The translations under genes and the position numbers were made by a program. A stretch of 64,000 nt of DNA, taken from contig LNGK01000004.1 of assembly GCA_001510575.1 (NCBI GenBank), positions 989,895-1,053,894 of the forward strand, written 5' to 3'. Origin of the DNA: Knoxdaviesia capensis (taxonomy: Eukaryota; Ascomycota; Sordariomycetes; Microascales; Gondwanamycetaceae). Below the pieces are notes generated by a model. The model saw nothing but the letters and a program-made list of their open reading frames with translations, was not told the DNA's origin and did no database searches. This document shows positions 30,424 to 40,859 of the stretch, one piece after another (within the stretch, counting starts at the first letter, position 1; each line of letters begins with the position of its first letter).

Positions 30424-33186
30424 AGAATGATTAGGATACAGCCTTCAGCAGGCTGCAGGCTCGTAAAGGAATGTGGTGGTAGTAAAATGAAAAGATGGTG
30501 GTGGTGGGATAAAAGATGAAAGGAGGAAGAGAAAAGAAGGAGGTAAAAACGCGAGGAGGGAAAGAAGAAGAAGAAAAAGCAAAAGAGAAATTAGTGATGG
30601 AGATAGGAGGTTGGGAGGGAGGGAAAAAGATGCGTGAGGATTGTTTGTTTGTTATCATGAGTTATAGTGAGAGAAAGGTTTGTGCGAAAGGAAAGAGAAT
30701 TTTGTGACAGCTATGGAACTCCAAAATACTGGCTGGTTGATATCTGGCTAAACCTTGGCAGGTTTTTGAGTTTGGGCCGTTGCGTGGAGAAATGGTAAGG
30801 TGCGTTCTTCCTGATGCTCCTGCCATCTTGAAGGCTGGGGAGAGTGGGAAAGACTGCGATGTACCGGTACACTACACATCTGCTTCTTGGTACACATGGA
30901 CGTGCATCTAGGTACCTACTCATCCCTATTACATGTACCTTGACATGCTTTGATCGACGACGCCGAACCCTAAAGCTTCCGCTTGGGCGTAGTGAGTAAG
31001 GACGACACTCCTGCTCCTGTCTGCGCCTCAAAGTTGCTTCGACAGCTGAGCAGTCCCGGACTCAGCAACATCCAGTATCAAAATTGCAACCCACACCGCC
31101 ATAGCTGCACGGCGATAAGTGACCTTGAACCAGTAAAATGCTCCGGCTGCTGTCGCCTCACTTCATGTATGAACCTCCACGTAAACTAGAACCAGTTAGC
31201 ACGAGAAAGCCTATATCGCCTCGTTTGATATTGGGGGTGGTGGATACAGTGTGTGTCTGGCACGCCGACACTGTGATTAAACTTTTTTGCCATCCGTTTG
31301 GCTGTGCTGCACAGTAATTCCGGCCGGGTCGTGTGCATACGTAACACCTGGTAATGCGGTGCTCGAAAAACCACGGCCACTCGAGAATCGTTGTTGTTTT
31401 CACTGTGTTTCAAAGGAGGCTCTTTTCTCTATTTCTGTCCCAGTGTTGAATTCTGTCAAGCGATGTTGATAAGTCCTGGGGCGAAAAAAGTTCCTTATCA
31501 ATGAGCAGACCCCGATTTTATCCCGGAGGCGAGTGTTTTTTTTCTTTCTTTTTTCCTTGCCTTAGCTCGTTCACTCGCCTCCAAGGGTTCACGAAAAAAC
31601 ACTACGCTACGCCAAAATTATATCTGGCACCGCTAAAAACCCCCAGTCCAAAACAAAGGGCTCGTGGAAGTTTTCCAAAACTGCAGGAACGCTTTGCGAG
31701 ATCTTCCTGCCATCTTTGATCGGTGAAATCATCTTGTGATGCACTCCTTCCCTCTTTCCGGGTCATGCGACCTCGGCACGCTTATGAGGGCTCAACTATA
31801 GCTACTCGCTGAAAAGTAAAACCACAAGAATGAAGAGGCGTTTGGGAAGTTGCGACCGCTTTCTTAACGAGGAAGGACCGTGCGTCCTCGCACTGTTACC
31901 GGGTCGGTCGTTTCTCTTCAGTCTCAATTGTGCATTGTTTTCCATGCTCTGCCACGCTGCGCTTGGTTACTGAGCCCGGGCTGTGCCTGGGTGAAAGTCT
32001 TCTGTTCTGTCTTGTCATGAGTCGGACTCGCTTGTTCTTGGGCAATCTGACAATACCTCGACTCACACGCTTGCTGCAGTCAGCACTGTTTTTCTCAGGG
32101 TCAACCACACAGTACGAAGACAGTGTGCTTGAACTAGCTGGACCCTAACTTGGTTTGTAGCCGTGGTTTTCCCGTTCTTTGTGTTTCGGTGTTTTTTGCC
32201 TCTGCTCAAGAGAATGAGCAAGAGAAGAGCGAGAGGATCGCCGCATTTCTATTGGACAGTTATTTGTGACTTTTGTTGTTTTTTTCCGTCTCGCGCAAAA
32301 TTTGTACCCGCCTCCTTCCTGCCAAATTCCGAAATTCTCACGCACTTCGATTCGTATTTCTCACGCCTTCCCATTTTCTCACACTCCTTGCTGTTTCTCT
32401 CCGTCCATCTCTCCTTCCTTTTCTCTTTTCTAAGACACCTTCTGGCTTTGCCTCTTTCTTCCCACTCTCAATTTCTGGTCCCTAATTTTTTCCGTCTGTT
32501 ACTCTCTCCTTTTTCTCTCTCTCTCTTCTTCTTTTCATATTCTATTCTTATCATTCTTCTTCCCTTCTTTTTTTCCTCTCTTATTCCTTTTATTCTTCTG
32601 GTGATATCTTCTTTCTTGTTGTCTCTGGATTTTATCACCGTCTCCGAATCTTGTCTGTCCTCGACTCGAAAGTAGACCATCGACGCTTTTCTCGCTCTCA
32701 CGTTTCATCCTCTCATCCAACTTTTGTACTCCTCCCTCCACTCGTCAAATTCTGGTGATCATCGTCGATTCTGTCCCCTCTCCGCAAAACTTCGGCCTCT
32801 TCTGCTTTTTGCGTGTCTTTTTTTTCTCAACCCACGACTCCGACTCCTTTTCTTCTATCGACTCTTAATATCGTCATCTCCATTACTTGATTTTTATGAT
32901 TTTTTTTATCGCCATTTTCCCTCTTTCCTCCTCTCTATCTATCGTGAAGTTGAATTGAATAGATTAATCATTCCGCACAGGAGTACCGACTCTTACGTCC
33001 CTTTTCCATCTTCCTTCTCGGCTCTTCATCAGCAGTAAAGACGTTCATCCATTTATTTTCAGCTCCGTCCATCTTCGCCATCTTTCCGGCCGCCTCCATC
33101 GGCCTCTTCTGCCGTCACATTTACCCTCACGGCCACCGGTAGGCCAGGATGTTGCATCATCGCATTCCTTCTCCGAGATAGATGCT
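30424..33186. promoter_or_regulatory. Divergent region SCD6 / HOS4
   Basis: 2.76 kb. The SCD6 leader (30,440-30,640) is CT-rich on the transcript. AACCCTAAA lies near 30,965-30,973 and GGTACC-type palindromes near 30,900-30,920. The central part (31.0-32.2 kb) shows no supported gene. From about 32,290 to 33,060 the + strand is strongly pyrimidine-rich, which looks like the HOS4 core promoter and long leader. uORFs occur at 32,896 (20 codons) and 33,149-33,181. Confidence 0.55.
33149..33181 (+). other. uORF directly upstream of HOS4
   Basis: ATG TTG CAT ... TAG, ten codons plus stop. It ends one base before a second out-of-frame ATG (33,182), which itself lies five bases before the HOS4 ATG (33,187). 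A leader intron removing it cannot be excluded. Confidence 0.5.
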
Positions 33187-36100
33187 ATGGATGCGCAGAA
33201 TGCTGCCGGGCCAGACAAGACGAAGCCTGGCGCTTCCCCGAAGCGATCCTCTGCTGACGGCCATTCCACCACGTCTCGGCCGCCGTTAGCTACTAAGACT
33301 TCGTCTCCGGCCCCCCGCTCTCCGCCCCTCCTCCGGCCTCCCGTCGGCCTCCCTCCGCCAAATGGATCTACTACCGCTGCCGCTGGTGACGATGAAGGCG
33401 GCGCCTCTGATGCCTCCAATGCCGAAACCATTGTCCTTCCCGGCAAGGAGGGCCACTCTCCGTCCAAGGCCCGAAAAGTGAGACACGAACAACGTAGCGA
33501 CGATGATTCCTCCCGGCCCCGACACTCCGACTCTCTCGCCCCGTCCCATGGCCGCGGCCGGCGTACATCTCGGGATACTCTCGACAAAGAGAAGGATCCA
33601 ACTACTCGGAGGCGTTCAGCATCAAAGCCAAAGCTGTCCAGTTCGACTTCTGCCTTGTCAACAGCAAACCCCCTCACTGGCTCCATTATTCACGCTGCAG
33701 GCACCAACTCTTTGTCTGCTTCCTCAATGCTTCAATCCTCTACCCCTACCACATCAACGACACCACAGTCCTCAACGGCAGCCACCCACCCGAATAAACG
33801 CCAGCGCACAATTACGGATCCCCCGGAAAAATTCGAGAAACATGACAAAATCGAAAGACACGGACGCTTCAAAGATACATCTTCTGGCCTCAGTTCTGTG
33901 CCAACTTCTCCCCCTTCTCTTCCTCCTCCTCCACCTCCAACTCATCGCCACACCCGCCGTCGTTCCACCACGACCGCCCCCATCCGTTACGATTCCGATT
34001 CCGATTCCCGTTCCCGCAGTCGTTTGAGTTCTCCTCGATTTTCCAGAGATAATTCATCAAAGGATCATCACCGAGACAAGGACAAGGACGCTTCGTCGGC
34101 CCCCAAAGACCGATCGAGGGCGCCCGAGGCCAAGTCCGCCTCAAACAAACGTAAAGCCCCCAAACTTGAATCTGAAGACGAAGTTGACCCTCGCCGCGTA
34201 CGACGACAACGAACCTCGTTTAGCGGTGTCGACCGCCCCCGCCCGGCACGAGATCATCTCAAGACGAGCAGCGTGCGTTCCGACACCAACAACAACCATC
34301 TTTCACGATCCCCATCTCCTCAAACCCGTTCCCACCGACGAAGTCTTTCCACCCAACTCCAAAACTCGTCAGCTATTTCGGCTAACGGTGTCGGACACAA
34401 GAAGAAGCGTCCAGCACCGCTGCAGTCAACTGAATATCACTCGGATTCATCTTCAGCCAGTGGTAGCCCACACCCTCGTAGCTCCAAACTCCGCAGTCTC
34501 GCCACACCTGCCACCGCCGACTCGACCATTTCACCAGCGAAAATGGGCCCTCACAAGAAGCATCTTGACGCCCATGGCCAGACTCTTCTGGCCCGAGCTT
34601 GTGCCCGTGGCGAGTATGACGGCGTCAAGCAGCGCCTGGCTGAACGCCCTGAAGATCTGAATGTTGCTGACTACGCTGGCAACACCCCCCTGCAAATCGC
34701 CGCTATCAATGGCCATGAAGATATCGTTGCCCTCTTGATCGAAGCGGGCTGCAATCTTGATTGTGTCAACTATGATAAAGACACTCCACTTCTTGATGCT
34801 GTTGACAACGGTCACCTCGGTGTCATCAAGCTACTTCTTGCCGCCGGCGTCAACCCCCGCAAGGCAAATGTCAATGGAGAAGAACCCTATGACCGTGTCA
34901 ACGATGAGATGGACAATGCCGACGAGATTCGAGCAATCATTTCTGATGCTCGCCAGCGCATGGGTGAACGCAGCAAAACCTCCGAAGACAGAGCTCAGCA
35001 GCCGCAGCAAACCAACCAACAGCGACAATCTCATCCCCCTCAACAGGTCGACGAGTTTTCGGATTTGCGCGCTTCCTACGGCCCCGAGAGCCCTCAGCCG
35101 TCTCCCGCCATCCCGAACACTTCCGCGAGCACTCGCCGTGGAGCCAACGTTCGTGCAAACAAAACTAGCAATCACCTTTTGTATATGGCCATGGACGACA
35201 AAACCTTGCGATCCGCCGCTGGTCGTGGCGATGAGGAAACCGTGGAACGTATCTTGTCGGTTCGCGATGGTTGCGACGATCCCGAGGCTATGGTGGGGGC
35301 TGCACGTGGCGGCCACGAGATCGTCATGCAGCTTCTTCTTGCGTTAGGCGGTGCCAACTCGGACCCGGCCCCGATCACCACGGTGCCTCCCGAAGTTGCT
35401 ACCCCCATGCTGGCTGCTATCGGACAAGAGAATCTCAATGTAATTGGTCTCCTCCTCGAGCAGGCCGATTTCGACCCCACCCGCAAGTTCAAGTCCGAGA
35501 CCTACTATGAAATTGCCCGTCGCCGACAGGGCCCCAACTGGAAGCAAGAGGAGACGATCTTGAAGGACGCGTATGACAAGTACCGGAAGGCGCACAAGAG
35601 CAAAGCTAATTCGTCGTCGTCCGCGTCGTCGATTGTGGCTGCCCCGACTTTGACCGCCGGGGGCGATCATGATCGCGAGCCCCGCGACCGTGATGGAGAG
35701 CGGGAATCCAAGCGATCTTCCAAACCCTCCGAGTCTAAGGAGGAAGCCGTATCAGCCTCGAAGCCGTCGAAGCGTTCCGCAGCTAGCCCCACGCGGGAGC
35801 TCGAATCGAAAAAGAAGGCGTCTCTCAAGTCTAAGCTTGTCTCGACCTCTCAGGACAAGCGTCGAGCTGAATCATCCGAACGCCAGGACGACCATCCTGC
35901 TTCCCTCAAGCGTCTTTCATCCAAGGCCAAGAAGGATGACCGACTTCCCGCTGTCGCCAACTCGGACCGCGAAGGTTCGCCTGTCATCCAGAAACAGTCC
36001 TCCAAGATTCGTCGTGCTGACTCGGAAATTACAGGACTGTCTTCCGAAGGCGAGGCCATCAAGCCCCGACGCAAGCTTGTTTCCAAAGGTGAATTGCGTG

Positions 36101-38648
36101 GTGAACGGGACCGCGAACGCGAGCGAGAGCGCGAGAAGCAGCGTCGCGCTAGCATGTCGGCCACTTCCCAACAGCCATCTAGCCCGAAGGACGATCATGA
36201 CAAGCCGACCGGCAAGTCCTTGGATGCCGCCCATCCCGACAAAGTGAAAACCCGCACCAAATCGTCGAAGCGTGACGACTCGAAGGACCAAGCCGGCGAC
36301 GGCTCTACGGCTAAGCGCCACCGTTCGAGCGGATCTCCGCCGATGCCTAGTGGAACGGACCGCGACGATACTGATGCGCCCGTCAAGCGCCGACGACTCG
36401 ACGCATTGGAGGCCAAGGATGTGGCCAGACGCCGACTCGATTCCTCTCCCGAGGACCGCTCCCGCAAGATTGCGCGCGAGTCTTCCGGCAAGAGCTCCAA
36501 GCTATCTGCCAGCCTCAAGGACCGAGATGACGACGACAAAGTCGAGCCGCGCAAGTCAAAGAAGCCGATTTCTGATGGTCATAAACGCGATTCGATCAAG
36601 TCTACCGCTAGCGACAAGTCTGCGATCCACGTTAAGACTGAGGATGCCGATGTTGAAATGCGCGATGCTCCGGCCTCTGCCCCATCGCGCAAGGACACAA
36701 GCGAGAAGGTTCGTCGAGATCCCGAGGAGCGCGAGAAGGAACGCGAGAAAAAGAAGAAGTTGGCTGCCGCTGCCGCTGCGGCCGACAAACTGGTTCCCTC
36801 TGCGTCGGAAGCCGATGACGAACACCCGAAACGCCGCGACTCGGAGGACAAGCGAAAGCGTCACGATGACGACGAGGTGAAGAAGCGCAAGCCCGATTCC
36901 GACAAGATTCGCAAGCCCGATGACGAAAAGAAGCGCAAGTCTGAAGAGGACCGCGTTCGCAAGAATCACGAGGAGAAGAAGCGCAAGCTGGCGGACGACG
37001 AGAAGAAGCGCAAGGCCGATGAAGACAAGAAGCTGAAGGAGGAGGAAGAGCGCAAGAAGAAGGCTGAGGAGGAGCGTCTTGCCAAGGAGGCCGAGGAGAA
37101 GAAGCGCAAGGAAGAAGAGGAGGAGAAGAAGAAGCGCAAGCAGGAGGAAGAAGAGAAGAAGCGCAAGCAGGAGGAAGAGGAAAAGGAGCGTCGCCGCAAA
37201 GAGGAGGCTGCCGCTGCTGCCGCTGCTGCTGCCGCTGCCGCTGCCGCCGAGCAACGCCGGCTACAGGAGGAGGAGAAGCGCCGTGCGGAGGAGGAAGAGG
37301 CTCGGCGGCTGCGGCAGGAAGAGGAAGAGCGCATCCAGCGCGAGATCGAAGAGGCCAAGAAGCGCGAGGAGGAGGAACGCCGGAGAGTGGCGGCGGCTGA
37401 AGAGGCTGCACGCCGCAAGCGTGAATTGGAACAAGAGGAGCGCGAGCGGCGTGAGCGTGAGCGTCTTGCGCGGGAGGAGGCAGCGCGGAAGCGCGCTGCG
37501 CGGGAGGCCGAGGCCCGCCGCGAGCAGGAGCGCGTGCGCCTTTCCAAACTTCCAGCTCTTCTTCGCTGGCTCGATCTGTGCCCTAGCCCGAAGCACCCCC
37601 GGATTGCTTCCATGTTCGGGAAGATGCAGGGTGTTCGCTTTGACACCATCGACCCGACGGCCACGGGCACTCCGGAGGGCCGTGAGCAGTGGGTGCTCAA
37701 TACCCAGGTTGCGCTCCTGTTGGGAGAAAAGGACCTGGAGCTTTCCAGATGTAAGTTATCACGTGCCTTTTCTTCTTTTCTTCTTTCTGTCGACTCGAAT
37801 TTCCTTTGTAAGAGGGGAGAGACGCGCGGGAACTAACAGACATTACCTTTCTTGATCTAGACACTGACTGGAGACATGTTCGCGCGTCCAAAATGGCCAA
37901 GTTCATCATCTGGCGCCTCGAGGCCAGTCGGTACTCGCTGACCACCGATCCCTACACCGAACTTGGTGTTGAACTGCCGGATTACTACGGGGGCATGGAC
38001 CCGCGCCACCTCCGGGTGGACACCGTTGAGAAGCTTCGGCAGGAGGCGTGGAAGAAGTTCCTCGACATGGAGTTGTTTTTCGTCAAGCTTTCGGACCTGC
38101 TGTACATCGTGCCGACCGTGCCGCACCTGCGGGGCATCCGGCTGGCGGTTGAGTACCGCGAGCTCCTCGAGGACGAAAGCCAGCTGAAGGTGTTCCAGGC
38201 GGGCCAGAAGTGGCGGCAGGACCCTGACGCGGCCCGGTACATGGGCTTTGCGCCGCGCAACAAGTACTATATCAATGGCGAGTTTGTGAGCGAGCAGATG
38301 CCGGGACTGACCCAGGTCAGCCGCACGCCGTGGCCCGAGGCCGCGCGTGTTCCGCGCCGCATGGGCATTGCCCAGGTGTTCCCGGGAGATCCGGACTATG
38401 TCCAGCTGTGCAAGGAGCAGGGGCTTGATCATCTCGTTAATGGTCATCATGATCGCGCCCGGTCGGCGTCGTCGTCGGCTCCGGCTGCGGCGTCGACGTC
38501 GCCCGTGCTGCACAACGGTGGCGGCCCCGTTACCCCGGTGTCGGCCGCAGCTACTCCCTCGGCGCACCGCTCCCCTGAGCAGCCGGTTGCGAATGGCTCT
38601 GCTCCTCGCACTAACGGCGTTGCGAACGGATCAGTCTCGATGGAGTAA
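33187..38648 (+). CDS. HOS4: Set3C ankyrin-repeat protein HOS4
   Basis: Large nuclear protein of 1783 residues from two exons, 33187-37750 and 37861-38648. It matches the fungal HOS4 family, the ankyrin-repeat subunit of the Set3 histone-deacetylase complex. Residues 1-450 are disordered and Ser/Pro/Arg-rich. Ankyrin repeats lie at about 458-575 (DAHGQTLLARACARGEYDGVK, AGNTPLQIAAINGHEDIVALL, KDTPLLDAVDNGHLGVIKLL), with a second degenerate ankyrin block at about 667-800. A Ser/Lys/Asp-rich stretch follows. A very charged Lys/Glu coiled coil (about 1180-1450) is broken by an Ala run near 1342-1354. The C-terminal domain (about 1453-1720, from LPALLRWLDLCPSPKHPRIASMFG) is conserved and is interrupted by the intron at SR|YTDWRHVRASK. 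The ATG at 33187 has good context (G at -3 and +4). Confidence 0.87.
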
Positions 38649-40105
38649 AGATTTGAAGTCTCGTGCTTCTTGGGTCCCTGGCTTCGGTTAGGTTCCTCTT
38701 TTTTTCACAACGGTCAACGACAAACCCTCTCTCCCCCCTCTCATGCGCCTCCTCCTCCCGCCTCTGGCCGATTGCATGGTCTCCTCTTCCCTCTTCTTTT
38801 CTTTTCCTCTCGGTTGCTTCGTCGTCTCTTTTTCTTCTTCTGCGATACCCACCTGCTTTCTTCTCGGCGTTCTTTTTTTTTGTTGCGTTTCCCCTCCTCT
38901 CACCCCCTCGACAGTTGAGGCTTTTTCTCACAAGTCTCGGGGCTATGGGGTCTACGGGAGGGCTCGGTTTTCGTGTTTCGTCCCGGCTTCTTGTTGAACC
39001 GGGGTTTCGGTAGTGCGTTCTCCTGCTTGGTGCAGAACAGGTGTTTTTGAGAGCGAAAGGAAGATGGGGTATGAAGGTTGATGTCTTTAGTGCTCTGCTT
39101 TTTGGTGTTTGGGCGTGTGTGCTTTTCGTGTTTCCTCCCCTCTGTTCTTTCGTCTTGGGGGACGCCGGGAATCACATGACGTCAAACTAAGAAGCAGCAA
39201 ATGGTTTCTTCGATTTGGAGAAACGTGGAGAGATGGGCGTCTATCTTCTTTCGGCTCCGTCTCTCTCTATCTCGATGTTGGGCTTTTGTTGGGGGTGGAG
39301 GTCGCATTCCTTTTTTTTCCTCGTTTCCTTTCTAGTTTTCCTTTTCAGTTGACCGTTGATTTTCTCTCTCACCTTGTGTGTTTCCCCACATTTCCCGAGT
39401 TGTCTCTCTCCGTCTTTGCTGTTTTATGTACTGGTCTGGGGTTCTGGTTCCCTCCTTTTCCCGTTTCTTTTGCTGCTTCCACGGTTATCGTTCCCTGGGT
39501 TTCTATACCGGAGAAGAAGAGTGTGCGCGCTGAGGGGTGAAGACGTGGATGGCGGGGTGTTCAACTTCCATACTGACGCTCTGCCGTCCACCTCCCCCGG
39601 CACATACTATATATCTTGGTCCTATGGTGTGTCCTGCGAGTCGGTTGTTTTTTCTTGCGTGTTTCTGGGGTTCGGCATTTCCGTGTGTCTTTTGCTTCGC
39701 CTTTTCTTTTGTCACTTTTACGCTGGTCTTTTTTGCGGGATTCTGATGCTCTTATCCGGCATTTCTGTTTTTATTCCTGTCTTATTTGGTGCTCGTATAC
39801 GGTTTCGGGTTCGGCGGGTATGGGAAATAAATAATACAATTCACCTTTCTGACGGGTTGACTCTCACTGCGTGTCTTCGTGTGTGCTGTGTGTCGGCCGG
39901 TGAAGATCCTTTGGCGAAGGCGAACCGATGTCCGGTTCGGCTGTACCGACTCGTCCAGAATTCGTCCATGTGTCTGGGAATATTGTTGTTGAGCATGGGA
40001 AGCACCCAGAAGGTGATGCAAAAGCCAGCTCCTGTCTACTCGTCTCGAGATGGAAGGTAATAATAGAGGCTGGTATGATGATCAGTTGAATAAATGAAGG
40101 TGGCT

Positions 40106-40209
40106 TGAAAGAAAGAAAGATGATACGAGAGTGAAAGAAAGTGAGGATAGATAGAGAGAAGAAGAGAAGGAAGAAAGAGAGATAAAGAGAAAGAAAAAAG
40201 AAAAAAAAG
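40106..40209. repeat. Purine (GAAA/GAGA) tract
   Basis: About 100 bases of almost pure A/G, built of GAAAGAAAG and GAGAGAAG units, in the DRG1 upstream region. Confidence 0.75.
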
Positions 40210-40297
40210 TGCGCATGTATTCTTCTTTCATAGAAAGGGACCTTTCCCATTGTCTCTTTCATCCCTTTGGTTCTTTCCTACACCTGGGAATACTCAT

Positions 40298-40394
40298 CTC
40301 TAATTGGCTGGAAATGTAGTGATGGTGATTCGGTGAATGCCATTCAAGGTTAGACTTCACCGAGTCAGGAAAGTGAATTACTAGCCAATCAGAG
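40298..40394. promoter_or_regulatory. Nested inverted repeat with opposed CCAAT boxes
   Basis: CTCTAATTGGCT (40,298-40,309) faces AGCCAATCAGAG (40,383-40,394), matching at 11 of 12 positions. Inside them TCGGTGAA (40,330-40,337) faces TTCACCGA (40,356-40,363) perfectly. The arms between are of nearly equal length but poorly matched. The element lies about 470-560 bases upstream of the DRG1 ATG. Confidence 0.7.
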
Positions 40395-40859
40395 ACTACT
40401 GCCACCCACGTTAAATTTTTGTGTGGGCTTGGAGGCACAAAACCCCACCACAAGAGAATGATATTTTTACTAAGTAGTGAATTTTCGGTAATCTCCAATT
40501 CTCTTCATATCTTGTATCCTAAGATACATCCCGATAACGACGACCGCACTTACACCGGGAGCACCACACCGCGCACTCTTTCCGACGACGACCGACGACT
40601 ACCCCCGGCGAACCGAAGCGGCAACCTTAGAAGACACAGAGCCAGCGGGCAGACCTCGATAAGCATATCATATCCCACTCCCGGAGCCAGGGACCCCGGG
40701 ACAGACGGACGAACCGTATTATCCACAATCCGAACACCGGCTTCCCCCCCCGCACCGCGGACCTCGACCTCACCGGTCCCTTTTGTGCACCTTTTCTTTA
40801 TACATACCCCTCTGTGTGAATACTCTCGTGGCTGCGCAGCCAAGCCCGACTTGCCCAAC

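Larger units (their letters stand above)
38649..40859. other. HOS4 3' flank and DRG1 promoter
   Basis: 2.2 kb. Positions 38,700-39,800 are T/C-rich with no convincing frame. A purine tract (GAAAGAAAG, GAGAGAAG) runs 40,106-40,209. A nested imperfect inverted repeat with CCAAT boxes spans 40,298-40,394. The frame upstream of the DRG1 ATG is open back to an ATG at 40,458, but family comparison supports the start at 40,860. Confidence 0.5.
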
